Part shown: positions 10,603 through 24,330 of the stretch, piece by piece
Layout of the letters: every line of letters starts with the position of its first letter
Position numbering within the stretch: the stretch's first letter is position 1
Assembly: GCF_020379485.1 (NCBI RefSeq)
Contig: NW_026014775.1
Span: 60,617-124,616 of the forward strand
Source: Brassica napus
Lineage: Eukaryota > Streptophyta > Magnoliopsida > Brassicales > Brassicaceae
DNA length: 64,000 bases
Direction: 5' to 3'
Translations under genes and position numbers: made by a program
The notes under the pieces: model-generated
Seen by the model: only the letters and a program-made list of their open reading frames with translations
The model's database searches: none
What the model was told of the DNA's origin: nothing

Positions 10603-13600
10603 TGTAAGACCCGATCCCGGCCGACTAGGTCGCGGTCGATGCCTCACGTCGCTCAGTCCATACCTGGACCGAACCTCTAAAAATTTTGCCCTTTATTTAA
10701 AATATCGCCCATTGGCGAGGGCTAACTCAGATCCTAGCTCAAGACTACCTTAATCATTCCCTAGCTAGAACCTTTCAACTTATGCACAGCGGAATAGTAT
10801 CTACTTAACCATTGGTCTAAAACCAATCTAACACTTGCCTGGTCAGATCACCTCAGCTACTGGTCAGTAAACACAACTGCCAGCTAGCTCCAAGGTCGAT
10901 CCTGAACCTAGACCAAGTCATACAATCAGAAGTTCTGTTCCCCTAAGCCATTCTATCTAGATCTATGCAACATTGACAGATCATACCTTTGCCACATTCC
11001 CGGAGCTTGTTAGCTCATTGGCCCAGCTACTGTAGCTGAAGGAACTCGTAAACTAGCTGATCGAGCTGTCACACTCGAATTGAGCTAGGACCGAGCTATG
11101 GCCAGCTGCCATATACTGCGTCCCGCTCCTTTACACACACAAAACAACTCCCTTAGGTACTTAGTCATTCAGCCAACCATCCCCACAGACATAAGTAACC
11201 CTTGAGAAGTCTTCAAACAGCTAAGGACATGCATCTGGCCCTTACCGGCTCATGCACTGTCCCACATCCTTTTTGCCTTATCAACTTATGATACCAAGTC
11301 CAGCTTATGGACTAACAATGCCCATCAGATCCTGAGTCAATCAACCAACCACCCCACATGACTCAGAACTGATGAGTCTTCATACTTCCTAATCAGTCAT
11401 GGAACAATGTCCCACTGAACCTGATTAGTGTTGCTCTTACCACCGGTGCATCCTTTGATCAATCAGATCAGACACCTTGATCCATCATCCAAGGATCAGG
11501 TCGTCCATCCTTGCCCATGATCAGATCACACACGGCCTGCCTTACCAACACCAAGGTTGATAACCAGCAATTCCTTATGATCAATATCATAAGTGACAAT
11601 ATGTTCCAGCACACAAACATATGATCAGATATCCTAACACAAGGATCTGACCCCAATATGCCCTCAGGTGCAATTTCGACTGCAAGCAAACCTGCTCCAA
11701 AAATCAATTAAAATTCATGACAATTCATGATAAATCATAACTAAGAGAATGGTCCAATCAGATTTCCCAGAACCGGCCTCCATCCCATAGATCTCGGCCA
11801 AGATCAGCCAAACCGGCCCAAGGGACCATCTCTAAATCAATCCCTAAAAACTCATTAGGATTCATGATAATTCATGATAAATCTTAACTAAGAGAATGGT
11901 CAAGTCAGAATTCCAAGAACCGATCTCGATCCTATGGATCTCGACCTAGAACAGCCCCACCGGCGACCATGACCATCTCGAAATCAATCAGATAAAAATC
12001 CCCAAATACCATGATAATTCATGATAACTCACCACTAAGAGGATTCCAAAGTCAGATCGCCATAAATCCATCAGGAAGTAGGAAATCCGGACTTAGCTGC
12101 CAAACCAAGGCCATGGAGGGTTCTTCTGAACCGGCCAAGCCATGGTTCAGTGCTACTATGTCTAATCATCAATCTCAATCATAAGAAGAAGAAATAATAT
12201 GATTAATAATCATAAAACAGAGTAAGGTGTAACTGCAGGACCAGATCAGCCCATAGTGTACCGGACTATGTCCAATGGTCTGCAGTCCCCACCTGTTACC
12301 TCATCAGGGGCGTCCATGCTCCTCCTAGCACGCCGTCATCAAACCCTTATCACATACTTCCAGTATTGATAAGATCTAACCATGGTTCGTGCCCATCACT
12401 CCTTCCATGGAACTTCCATGAAACCAGTTTCTATACTGCATCCATCTTCAAGGCTGTTCATGCCTTTGAGAGTGGAGTCAAGCCTTCCCCCTTCTCTCCT
12501 AACCAATTGCGTGTGTTCCCAAGACACAGAGGAAGCCTTAGACATGATCATCCATGATCAATCACCATCCAAAGGTCGTGCATCACTTCCCTCTTTGTTC
12601 CCCATGAAACTGCTTTCCACACCAATCTCCCTTTAAGGCTGCATTGGCCCTTGGGAATGGATTCCGGCCAACTCCCTCCTTTCCTCACCATTTGCGTGTG
12701 TTCACAGGCTCCAGATAAGGTTTTGGGTGTTGTCAACAATGATCAAAACCGTTCAGAGGGTCGTTCTCAACTTCCCCCTTGATCTGCCCCAAAACTGTCT
12801 CTTTATGGCCTTCACACCACCATGGGTCTTGGATTGGTAATCCGACCAACTCTCTGTATTTTTCTCTGGATTCTTTGTGTTTCAGGGTGTAGAAGGAAGC
12901 CCTGGCGTGCCTGCAAAGGCACGGACTTGCCTTCCTTATATAGGAGAAGGGGTGGTTACTTCTTAACCATTGCATCTCTTCGGTATCATTTCTGGCCATT
13001 GATTTAATCAATGGTACAGATTGCACCCTTTCGCCTATGGCAGTTACCACACGCCCTGGAACTGCCAAACCACTCCTGGACAAGTCCAAACAAGGCCCAG
13101 ACTGATTGCCCACGCCCATGACCCAACCACAAGAGCCCTCCAGCCCATTGGTACACATGGGTCATCCACATGGCCTTGTCACTGTCCAGACCCGAACCAA
13201 CTGCCCAAGACTCGAACACTCAGTCCAGCTGAGTTGAGCTGATCCCCAGCTGACCCAGCTGAGTGAGCTAGTCCATCTAGCTCAGGGAGCTGACACACTC
13301 TTCAGTGAGCTACACTGAGCTGCACTACTCTTCACTTAGCTGGTCGAGCTTGCTTACCGCACCGCCCAGCTTCCATACTCTTAGTACAGCTTCTTTCCTT
13401 TATCTTCTTCAATCCTTCTAAGTCCCTTGGTCAATTTCCAGACCTAGACTTAGTTTTCCCATGATCCATTCTGATCACTCACTTCATCGAGCTTCACCTG
13501 GATCTTGTCCAGCTACCAGCTCGCTTGTCTAGCTCCTTTGATCTTGTCTCCTTCTTGGATTAGCTATGCCTTAGCTTCCTGATGCCCTTAACCTTACCTT

Positions 13601-13702
13601 CAGGCCATGATATACTTGTCTTTAGGTCATATGACCTGACTGGTGCGTTTCCTCGCACCGCAGTCCGTCCAGACGATCCTATCCAGGATCGGGGACATGA
13701 CA
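10603..13702 (-). mobile_element. Solo LTR G (TSD TGGAA)
   Basis: This 3100-bp LTR starts TGTAAGACCC and ends GGGGACATGACA. It is flanked by the 5-bp direct repeat TGGAA at 10598-10602 and 13703-13707. Outside the duplication, the two halves of LTR E join perfectly, so this is a complete solo LTR made by recombination between the LTRs of a full insertion. It is the inverted near-identical partner of LTR F. A 79-codon open frame occurs unchanged in both (11468-11707 and 1729-1968), which reflects recent divergence and not coding function. The TATA box is at 12936-12942. Confidence 0.93.
12936..12942 (-). promoter_or_regulatory. TATA box of solo LTR G
   Basis: Minus-strand TATATAA, equivalent to 494-500 in LTR F. 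Confidence 0.55.
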
Positions 13703-14036
13703 TGGAACCTCAGAATCGTATGGCTTGGTTTGGGTTTAGGATTGACCTTTAAGCTAATTGGTAGTTGAGTAAACTGGCCAAGGCTAAGGTGATTCGACCA
13801 GACAAGTGTTAGATTGGTTTTAGACCAATGGTTAATTAGAGAATAATCTGCTGCGTATCTGTTGAAAGGATCTCTGCTATTAATGACTAGGGAAGTCTTT
13901 AGCTAAGGTTTAAGTTAGCCATCGCCTTTAGGCAATATTATAAATAAAGGGAAAAAATTACGAGGTTCGGCCAGGAAGTGGACCGAGCGACGTAAGACTT
14001 CGACCACGGCCTAGTCGGCCGGATCGGGGTGTTACA

Positions 14037-17000
14037 GTGTGTGTCTGTGTGTGTCCGTCAGCACACACAAGACGTCTGTTGCTGTCCATCACTACACATA
14101 TCAGCACGTTAGTCCTTGGACTCAGCATGCTGACCCTTCCCGTGGACTGTTTGGGTGATTTTGGCCCACGTGGGCTGTCTGTTAAGTACACACAGGACGT
14201 CTGTGGGTGTCCATCAGCACACACATGACGTCTGTGGGTGTCCGTCAGCACACACAAGACTTCTGTGGCTGTCCGTGTGTGTCCGTCAGCACACACAGGA
14301 CGTCTGTGGCTGTCCATCAGTACACATATCTGCATGTTGGTCCTTGGACTCAGCACGCTGACCCTTCCTGTGGACTGGTCGGGTGATTTTGGCCCACGTG
14401 GGCTGTCTGTCCAGTACACACAGGACGTCCGTGGGTGTCCGCCAGCACACACATGACGTCCGTGGCTGTCTGTTTGTGTCCGTGTGTGTCCGTCTGTGTC
14501 CGTCAGCACACACAGGACGTCTGTGGCTGTCCATCAGTACACATATCAGCATGTTGGTCCTTGGACTCAACACGCTGGCCCTTCCCATGGACTGTTTGGG
14601 TGATTTTGGCCCACGTGGGCTGTCTGTTCAGTACACACAGGACGTCCGTGGGTGTCCGTCAGCACACACAAGACGTCCGTGGCTGTACGTGTGTGTCCGT
14701 GTGTGTCCATCAGCACACACAGGACGTCCATGGCTGTTCGTGTGTGTCCGTCAGCACACACAGGACGTCCGTGGCTGTCCGTCAGTACACATATCAGCAC
14801 AGTGGTCCTTGGACTCAGCACGCTGGCCCTTCCCGTGGACTGTTTGGGTGATTTTGTCCCACGTGGGCTGTCTGTTCAGTACACACAGGACATCCGTGGG
14901 TGTCCGTCAGCACACACAAGACGCCCGTGGCTGTACGTGTGTGTCCGTGTGTGTCCGTCAGCACACACAGGACGTCCATGGCTGTTCGTGTATGTCCGTA
15001 AGCACACACAGGACGTCCGTGGCTGTCCGTCAGTACACATATCAGCACAGTGGTCCTTGGACTCAGCACGCTGGCCCTTCCCGTGGACTGTTAGGGTGAT
15101 TTTGGCGCACGTGGGCAGTCTATTCAGTAAACATAGGACGTCCGTGGGTGTCCGTGGCTGTCTGTGTGTGTCCGTGTGTGTCCGTCAGCATACATAGGAC
15201 GTCGATGGCTGTCCATCAGTGCACATATCAGCACGCTGGTCCTTGGACTCAGCACGCTGGCCCTTCCCGTGGACTGTTCGGGTGATTTTGGCCCACGTGG
15301 GCTGTCGGTTCAGTACACACAGGACGTCCGTGGGTGTCCGTCAGCACACACATGACGTCTGTGGGTGTCCGTCAGCACACACAAGACGTCCTTGGCTGTC
15401 CTTGTGTGTCCGTGTGTGTCCGTGTGTGTCCGTGTGTGCCTGTCAGCACACACAGGACGTCTGTGGCTGTCCATCAGTACACATATCAGCACGTTAGTCC
15501 TTGGACTCAGCACGCTGACCCTTCCCGTGGACTGTTTGGGTGATTTTGGCCCACGTGGGCTGTCTGTTAAGTACACAAAGGACGTCTGTGGGTGTCCGTA
15601 AGCACACACAGGACGTTCGTGTGTGTCCGTCAGCACACACAGGACGTCCGTGGCTGTCTGTGGGTGTTCGTCAGCACAAGCAGGACGTCCGCGGGTGTCC
15701 GTCAGCACACACAAGAATTATGTGGCTGTCCGTGTGTGTCCGTCAGCACACCTAGGACGTCTGTGGCTGTCCATCAGTACACATATCTGCATGTTGGTCC
15801 TTGGACTCAGCACGCTGACCCTTCCTGTGGACTGTTCGGGTGATTTTGGCCCACGTGGGCTGTCTGTTCAGTACACACAGGACGTCTGTGGGTGTCCGCC
15901 AGCACACACAGGACGTCTGTGGCTGTCTGTTTGTATCTGTGTGTGTCCGTGTGTGTCTGTCAGCACACATAAGACGTCCGTGTCTGTCCATCAGTACACA
16001 TATCAGCAAGTTGGTCCTTCGACTCAACACGCTGGCCCTTCTCGTGGACTGTTTGGGTGATTTTGGCCCACGTCGGCTGTCTGTTCAGTACAAACAGGAC
16101 GTCCGTGGGTGTCCGCCAGCACACAGGACGTCCGTGGCTGTCTGTGGCTGTCCGTCTGCACACATAGGACGTCTGTGGCTGTCTGTCGCTGTCTGTGTGT
16201 GTCCGTGTGTGTCTGTCAGCACACACAGGACGTCCGTGGTTGTCCATCAGTACACATATCAGCACGCTTGTCCTTGGACTCAGCACGTTGGCCCTTCCCG
16301 TCGACTGTTCGGGTGATTTTGGCCCACGTGGGCTATCTGTTCAGTACACACAGGACGTCCGTGGGTGTCCGCTAGTACACACAGGACATCCGTGGCTGTA
16401 CGTGTGTGTCTGTGCGTGTCCGTCTGTGTCCGTCAGCACACACAGGACATTTGTGGCTGTCCATCGGTACACATATCAGCACCTTGGTCCTTGGACTCAG
16501 CACACTGGCCCATCCCGTGGACTGTTTGGGTGAGTTTGGCCCACGTGGGCAGTCTGTTCAGTACACACAGGACGTCCGTGGGTGTCCGCCAGGACACACA
16601 GGACGTCTGTGGCTGTCCGTGGCTGTCCGTCAGCACACACAGGACATCCGTGGCTGTCTGTGTGTGCCCGTGTGTCTCTGTCAGGACACACAAGACGTCT
16701 GTGCGTGTCCTGCAGCACACACAGGACGTCCATGTGTGTCCGTCAGCACACACAAGACGTGTGTGGTTGTCTGTGTGTGTCCGTCTATGTCTGTCAGCAC
16801 ACACAAGACGTCTGTGGCTGTCCATCAGTAAACATATCAGCACATTGGTCCTTGGACTCAGCACGCTGGCCCTTCCTGTGGATTGTTTGGGTGATTTTGG
16901 TCCACGTGGGCTGTCTGTTCAGTACACACAGTACGTCCGTGGGTGTCCACCAGCACACACAGGACGTCTGTGGCTGTCAGTGGCTGTCCGTTAGCACACA

Positions 17001-20000
17001 CAGGACGTCCGTGGATGTTTGTGTGTGTCCGCCAGCACACACAGAACGTGTGTGTGTGTCCATCAGCACACACAAGACGTCTGTGGCTGTCCGTGTGTGT
17101 CCATGTGTGTCCGTCAGAACACACAGGACATCCGTGGCTGTCCATCAGTACACATATCAGCACGTTGGTCCTTGGACTCAGCACACTGACCCTCCCTGTG
17201 GACTGTTTGGGTGATTTTGGCCCACGTGGGCTGTCTGTTCAGTACACATAGGACGTTCGTGGGTGTCCGCCAACACACACAAGACATCCGTGGCTGTCTG
17301 TGGCTGTCCGTCAGCACACACAGGACATCCGTGGCTGTCTGTGGCTGTGTGTGTGTGTCCGTTAGCAGACACAGGACATCTGTGGCTGTCCATCTGTACA
17401 CATATCAGCACGCTGGTCCTTGGACTCAGCATGCTGGCCCTTCCTGTGGATTGTTTGGGTAATTTTGGTCCACGTGGGCTGTCTGTTCAGTACACACAGG
17501 ACGTCCGTAGGTGTCCGCCAGCACACACAGGACGTCCGTTGCTGTATGTGGCTGTCCGGCAGCACACACATGACGTCCGTTAATGTCCGTGTATGTCCGT
17601 GTGTGTCCGTGTGTGTCCGTTTGGGTCCCTCAGCACACACAGAACGTCTGTGTGTGTCCATCAGCACAAACAGGACGTCTGTGGCAGTCCATCAGCACAC
17701 ACAGGAGATTCCTGGCTGTCCACCAGTACACATATCAGCACGTTGGTCCTTGGACCCAGCACGATGACCCTCCCTGTGGACTGTTTGGGTGATTTTGGCC
17801 CACGTGGGCTGTTTGTTCAGTACACACAGGACGTTCGTGGGTGTCCGCAGCACACACAGGACGTCTGTGGCAGTCTGTCAGCACACACAGGACGTCCGTG
17901 GCTGTCTGTGGCCCTCCGTGTGTGTCCGTTAGCAAACACAGAACGTCTGTGGCTGTCCATCAGTACACATATCAGCACACTGGTCCTTAGACTCAGCACG
18001 CTGGCCCTTCCCGTGGACTATTCGGGTGATTTTGGCCCACGTAGGCTGTCTTCAGTACACACAGGACGTCCGGGGGTGTCCGTCAGCACACACATGACGT
18101 CTGTACCTGTCTGTGGCTGTCCGTTAGCACACACAGGACGTCCGTGGCTGTCCGTGTGTGTCTGTCAGCACACACAGGACGTCCGTGTGTGTCCGTCAGC
18201 ACACACAGGCCGTCTGTGTGTGTCCGTCAGCACACACAGGACGTCAGTGTGTGTCTGTGTGTGTCCGTCAGCACACACAGGACGTCAGTGTGTGTCTGTG
18301 TGTGTCCGTCAGCACACACAGGACGTCCGTGGCTGTCCATCAGTACACATATCAGCACGCTGGTCCTTGGACTCAACACCCTAGCCCTTCTCGTGGACTG
18401 TTTGGGTGATTTTGGCTCACGTGGGCTTTCTGTTCAGTCCACACAGGACGTCTGTGGGTGTCCGTCAGCACACACAGGACGTCTGTGTGTGTCCGTCAGC
18501 ACACACACATGACGTTCGTGGCTGTGCGTGTGTGTCTGTGTGTGTCCGTGTGTGTCCGTCAGCACAGACATGACATCCATGGCCCTTGGACTCAGCATGC
18601 TGACCCTTCCTGTGGTCTGTTCGGGTGATTTTAGCCCTCGTGGGCTGTCTGTTCAGTACACACAGGACGTCCGTGGGTGTCCACCAGCACACACATGAAG
18701 TCTGTGGCTGTCCGTGTGTTCGTGTGTATCCGTCTGTTTCCGTCAGCACACACAAGACGTCCGTGGCTGTCCGTGTGTTAGTGTGTGTCCATCTGTGTCC
18801 ATCAGCACACACAGGACGTCCATGGCTGTCCCTCAGTACACATATCAGCACATTGGTCCTTTGACTCAGCACGCTGACCCTATCCCGTGGACTGTTCGGG
18901 TGATTTTGGCCCACGTGGGCTGTCTGGTCAGTACACACAGGACGTCCGTGGGTGTCCGTCAGCACACACAGGACGTCCGTCTGTGTCCGTCAGCACACAC
19001 AAGATGTCCCGGGCTGTTCGTGTGTGTCCATCAGCACACACCAGACGTCCGTGGCTGTCCATCAATACATATATCAGCACGTTGGTCCTTGGACTCAGCA
19101 CGCTGACCCTTTTCGTGGACTGTTCGGGTGATTTTGGCCCCCGTGGGCTGTCTGGTCAGTACACACAGGACGTCCGTGGGTGTCCACCAGCACACACAGG
19201 ACATCCGTGGCTGTCCGTGTGTGTCTGTCTGTGGTCGTCAGCACACACATGACGTCCGTGGCTGTCCATCAGTACACATATCAGCACGTTGGTCCTCGGA
19301 CTCAGCACGCTGGCCCGTCTCGTGGACTGTTTGGGTGATTTTGGCCCACGTGGGCTGTCTTTTCAGTACACACAGGACTTCTGTGGATGTCCGCTAGCAC
19401 AAACAGGACGTCTGTGGCTGTCCGTGGCTGTCCGTTAGCACACACATGATGTATGTGGCTGTCCGTGTGTGTCTGTGGGTGTCCACCAGCACACACAGGA
19501 CGTTCGTGGCTGTCCGTGGCTGTCCGTGGCTGTCCGTCAGCACACACAGGACGTCTGTGTGTGTCCGTCAGCACAAACAGGACGTCTGTGTGTGTCCGTC
19601 AGCACACACAGGACGTCCGTGTGTGTCCGTCAGCACACACAGGAAGTCCGTGGCTGTCCATCAATACACATATCAGCACCCTGGTCCTTGGACTCAGCAC
19701 GCTGGCCCTTCCTGTGGACTGTTTGGTTGATTTTGGCCCACGTGGGCTGTCTGTTCAGTACACACAGAACGTCTGTGGGTGTTCGTCAGCACACACAGGA
19801 CGTCCGTGGCTGTCCGTGTGTGTCCATCAGCACACACAGGACGTCCGTGGCTGTCCCTTAGTACACATATCAGCACGTTGGTCCTTGGACTCTGCACGCT
19901 GGCCCTTCCCGTGGACTGTTTCGGTGATTTTGTCCCAAGTGGGCTGTCTGTTCAGTACACACAGGACGTCCATGGGTGTCCGCCAGAACACACAGGACGT

Positions 20001-22526
20001 CCGGGGCTGTCTGTGGCTGTCTGTTTGTGTCCGTGTGTGTCTGTCAGCACACACAGAATGTTTGCGGGTGTCGGTCAGCACACACAGGACGTCCGTGTGT
20101 GTCCGTAAGCATACAATGGACGTCTGTGGCTGTCCGTGTGTGTCTGTCAGCACACACAGGACGTCTGTGGCTGTACATCAGTACACATATCAGCACGTTG
20201 GTCCTTGGACTCTACACGCTGGCCCTCCCCGTGGACTGTTTGGGTGATTTTGGCCCACGTGGGCTATCTGTTCAGTACACACAGGACGTCCGTGGGTGTC
20301 CGCCAGCACACACATGACGTCCGTGGCGGTCTGTGTGTGTCCGTCAGCACACACAGGACGTCCGTGGCTGTCCATCAGTACACATATCAGCACACTGGTC
20401 CTTGGACTCAGCATGCTGGCCCGTCCCGTGGACTGTTTGGGTGATTTTGGCCCACGTGCGCTGTCTATTCAGTACATACAGGACGTTTGTGGGTGTCCGT
20501 CAGCAGACACATGACGTCCGTGTGGGTCCGCCAGCACACACAGGACGTTCGTGTCTGTGCGTGTGTTTCCGTGTGTGTCCGTCAGCACACACATGACATC
20601 TGTGGCTGTCCATCAGTACACATATCAGCACGTTGGTCCTTTGACTCCGCACACTGACCCTTCTTGTTGACTGTTCGGGTGATTTTGGCCCTCGTGGGCT
20701 GTGTGTTCAGTACACACAGAACGTCTGTGGGTGTTCGTCAGCACACACAGGACGTCCGTGGCAGTCCGTGTGTGTCCGTCAACACACACAGGACGTCTGT
20801 GGCTGTCCCTCAGTACACATATCAGCACGTTGGTCCTTGGACTCAGCATGCTGGCCCTTCCCGTGGACTGTTTGGGTGATTTTGTCCCAAGTGGTCTGTC
20901 TGTTCAGTACACACAGGACGTCCATGGGTGTCCGCCAGCACACACAGGACGTCCGGGGCCGTTTGTGGCTGTCTGTCAGCACACACAGGACATCCGTGTG
21001 TGTCCGTGTGTTTCTGTCAGCACACACAGGACGTTCGTGGGTGTCGGTCAACACAGAAGGACGTCCGTGTGTGTCCGTAAGCATACATAGGACGTTCGTG
21101 GCTGTCCGTGTGTGTCTGTCAGCACACACAGGACGTCTGTGGCTGTCCATAAGTACACATATCAGCACGTTGGTCCTTGGACTCTGCACGCTGGCCATTC
21201 CCGTGGACTGTTTGGGTGATTTTAGCCCACGTGGGCTATCTGTTCAGTACACACAGGACGTCCGTGGGTGTCCGCCAGCACACACAGGACGTCCGTGGCG
21301 GTCCGTGTGTGTCCGTCAGCACACACAGGACGTCCGTGGCTGTCCATCAGTATACATATCAGCACGCTGGTCCTTGGACTCGGCACGCTGGCCCTTCCCG
21401 TGGACTGTTTGGGTGATTTTGGCCCACGTGGGCTGTCTGTTCAGTACACACATGACATCTGTGGGTGTCCGTCAGCACACACTGGACGTCCGTGTGCCTC
21501 CGTCAGCACACACAGGACATTCGTGGCTGTGCGTGTGTGTCCGTGTGTGTCTGTCAGCACACACATGACGTATGTGGCTGTCCATCAGTACACATATCAG
21601 CACGTTGGTCCTTTGACTCCGCACGCTGACCCTTCCTGTGGACTGTTCGGGTGAGCTTGGCCCTCGTGGGCTGTCTGTTCAGTACACACAGGACGTGCGT
21701 AGGTGTCCGCCAGCACACACAGGACGTCCGTCGCTGTTCGTGTGTGTCCGTCTGTGTCCGTCAGCACACACATGACTTTCGTGGCTGTCCCTCAGTACAC
21801 ATATCAGCACAATGGTCCTTGGACTCAGCACGCTGGCCCTTCCCATGGACTGTTTGGGTGATTTTATCCCACGTGGGCTGTCTGTTCAGTACACACAGGA
21901 CGTCCGTGGGTGTCCGCCAGCACACACAGGACGTCCGTGGCTGTCCGTGTGTGTTCGTCTGTGTCCATCAGCACACACAGGACGTCTGTGGCTGTCCATG
22001 TGTGTCCGTCTATGTGTGTCAGCACACACAGGACGTCCGTGGCTGTCCCTCAGTACACATATCAGCACGTTGGTCCTTGGACTCAGCTTGCTGGCCCTTC
22101 CCGTGGACTGTTTGGGTGTTTTAATCCCACGTGGGCTGTCTGTTCAGTACACACAGGGCGTCCGTGGGTGTCCGCCAGCACACAGGACGTCCGTGGCTGT
22201 TTGTGGCTGTCCGTCAGCACACACAGAACGTCCATGGGTGTCCGTCAGCACACACAGGACGTCTGTGGGTGTTCGTCAGCACACACATGACGTCTGTGGC
22301 TGTCCGTGTGTGTCCGTCAGCACACACAGGACGTTCGTGGCTGTACGTGTATGTCCGTCTGTGTCCGTCAGCACACACAGGACGTCCGTGGCTGTCCCTC
22401 AGTACACATATCAGCACGTTGGTCCTTGGGCTCAGCATGCTGGCCCTTCCCGTGGACTGTTTGGGTGATTTTGTCCCAAGTGGGCTGTCTGTTCAGTACA
22501 CACAGGACGTCCATGGGTGTCCGCCA
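14037..22526. repeat. Satellite array, block 2
   Basis: This 8.5-kb stretch has the same three-level structure as block 1. Constant blocks recur roughly every 180-370 bp, for example near 14091, 14317, 14537, 14785, 15033, 15210, 15470, 15770 and 15988. The 14.6-15.1 kb part contains a fresh 248-bp duplication. A damaged unit lies near 18560-18600, where the constant block is shortened. The left edge is the U5 end of LTR E. The right edge is the insertion point of element C, and CGCCA at 22522-22526 is the left copy of its target duplication. The array resumes at 32519. Confidence 0.95.
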
Positions 22527-22674
22527 TGTAAGACCCGATCCCGGCTGCCTAGGCCGCGGTCGATGCCTCACGTCGCTCGGTCCACTTCCTGGCCGAACCT
22601 CTTAATTTTCGCCCTTTATTAATAATATCGCCTAAAGGCGAGGGCTAACTTAGATCTTAGCTAAAGACTTCCCT

Positions 22675-24330
22675 TGTAAGACCCGTTCCCGGCTCTTAAG
22701 CCCAACCATGAACCGCGGCCTTAACATCCGTTCTTGTACAATGATTCCGGTCTTTTAAGGTCCTTTAGGTGTTAAGTTCAAGTTCCTTTAGGTGAGGTTC
22801 GAGTATAACATTCAAGACAAACAAACATAAGGGGCAAACAGATTGTATATATATAACATAATGAGATCCATACATCATTCATAAGTTCATCTACTAGTTT
22901 ACACACTTAGTCTATCATAAGTTCACAAGTTGCACAATAGGCTATCAATACTACACGCTTATCAACAAGGACCCATTCACCACACATCTTCCCATGGCCT
23001 GAGACTTCACGGTACCTTTCCTTTACCACGGTCCAAGTCTGGTCCTGAAACCACATAAATCACATCATGAACACATATGGCCGATAACCTAAGCAACAAG
23101 TCTAGAATGGCATGGTTCGGCCCTTAAGAACTAGGATCTGTCCAATTTGGACATACACAGATAAATTCCCAAAAACTAAATAAAATGCATGACAATTCAT
23201 GATAATTCCCAACTAAGAGATTCCCATAGTCAGATCTCAACGGAACCGACCCGGAATGTGAGATCGGACCATAGATCAGTCCGGCCAATGCCTATGACTT
23301 TATCCCTGGACCGGCCATGGCCTTGGTCCAGTGTTCCCTGTCTGAATCAATCCAATAACATCACAACACACTGTAGAACAGGCGATCCAGAAGAAGTAAA
23401 GAGAATGGATGCATCTGCCAAGAGAACCGGCCGCAAGGCCGCACGGATCATCCGCAGGCCCGGGGCCGTTCCTTGCAGTCTACACCACTAACCTTAGGCT
23501 TTCTCTCCCCTGGAGGCAAGTCCTTCTCCTTCTCCTTCTCCTTGTCTTTTTGTCTGGTATCCATCTTCACGGCCTGGCCTTCCCACGCTCAGAACACGCC
23601 GGCAAGCCAACACCACCACACACGGTTCTCTTCTCTAACCGCCGGTCTCTCTCTTTCTTTCTTTCTGTTATGAGTTTGGCAGAGCTTTGCCTAAGTAATT
23701 TCGTGCCATTTTCTGTGCCAGGGACTCTCTATTTATAGAGAAAGCCAGCCCCAACTGCCCTGGAGAAATCGACCAAGCAGTTATAGAGAAAGAGCACAAA
23801 ACTGCCCCTTTGCACCTTTTCGGGTGTAACCGCCCAACTGCTCTTCCTTTCCTTTGGGCTGTTCGAAAATCAGGCCCATAATCTTTTCCAGAGTCCCTTG
23901 CCCAAGGCCAAGACCCCACGGACCCTGGGTGGTTCAGGCCAAGACCCCTCCAGCCCATAACCGCCCATGACCCGGCCAAGCCGGCCCGGACCGTAACACT
24001 TCACCGAGCTGAGTTGAGCTGGCCACTAGCTGGCCTCAGCTGAGTGAGCTAACCTATCAGCTCCAGTGAGCTACCAAGGACCGTATGAGCTGGTTTCACA
24101 CTGTCCCCAGCTGGTTGAGCTTGTACCCGACCTTATCCAGCTGCTAGATTACTTGGCCAAGTCTCCTAAGCTTTCTTCCATCCATCCTGGTTAAGGCTCA
24201 GCTTCCTGATACCCTTAACCTTCTTATTTGAGCCATGATACGCTTGTCCTTTGGCCAAATGACCTGTCTGGTGCGTCTCCTCGCACCATGGCTCGTCCCA
24301 ACGATCCTACCTAGGATCGGCGATGCTACA
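22675..24330 (-). mobile_element. Solo LTR D (TSD TCCCT)
   Basis: This 1656-bp LTR begins TGTAAGACCCGTTCCC and ends GATGCTACA. It is flanked by TCCCT at 22670-22674 and 24331-24335. The interrupted sequence is intact in the other LTR of element C near 29890, which confirms the empty site. It is a diverged relative of the surrounding family, minus-oriented by its U5-type start. The reading frames inside it are not genes. The TATA box lies at about 23730-23738 and an AGCT-rich cluster at 24005-24130. Confidence 0.92.
23730..23738 (-). promoter_or_regulatory. TATA box of solo LTR D
   Basis: Minus strand reads CTATAAATAG, a strong TATA match, about 270 bases downstream of the AGCT cluster in the transcribed direction. 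Confidence 0.6.

Larger units (their letters stand above)
9750..14036 (+). mobile_element. LTR E, 5'-truncated and interrupted by solo LTR G
   Basis: 9750-10602 plus 13708-14036 form one continuous match of about 1180 bp to the reverse complement of 30935-29749, which is the downstream part of the element C LTR. The terminal TTACA is at 14036, where satellite DNA starts directly. About 1.6 kb of the LTR is missing on the left, and the break at about 9750 has no LTR terminus. G is inserted at 10603 with a duplicated TGGAA. E is therefore an older fragment of the C family. Confidence 0.8.

Noticed and set aside
6762..14036. H and E as the two LTRs of one element
   Set aside because: They are in opposite orientation, belong to different subfamilies and lack matching flanking duplications.
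14037..22526. CRISPR-like array (about 31-base repeats with short variable stretches)
   Set aside because: The 'spacers' are themselves repeated variants, there are no cas genes, and the surroundings are plant retrotransposons.
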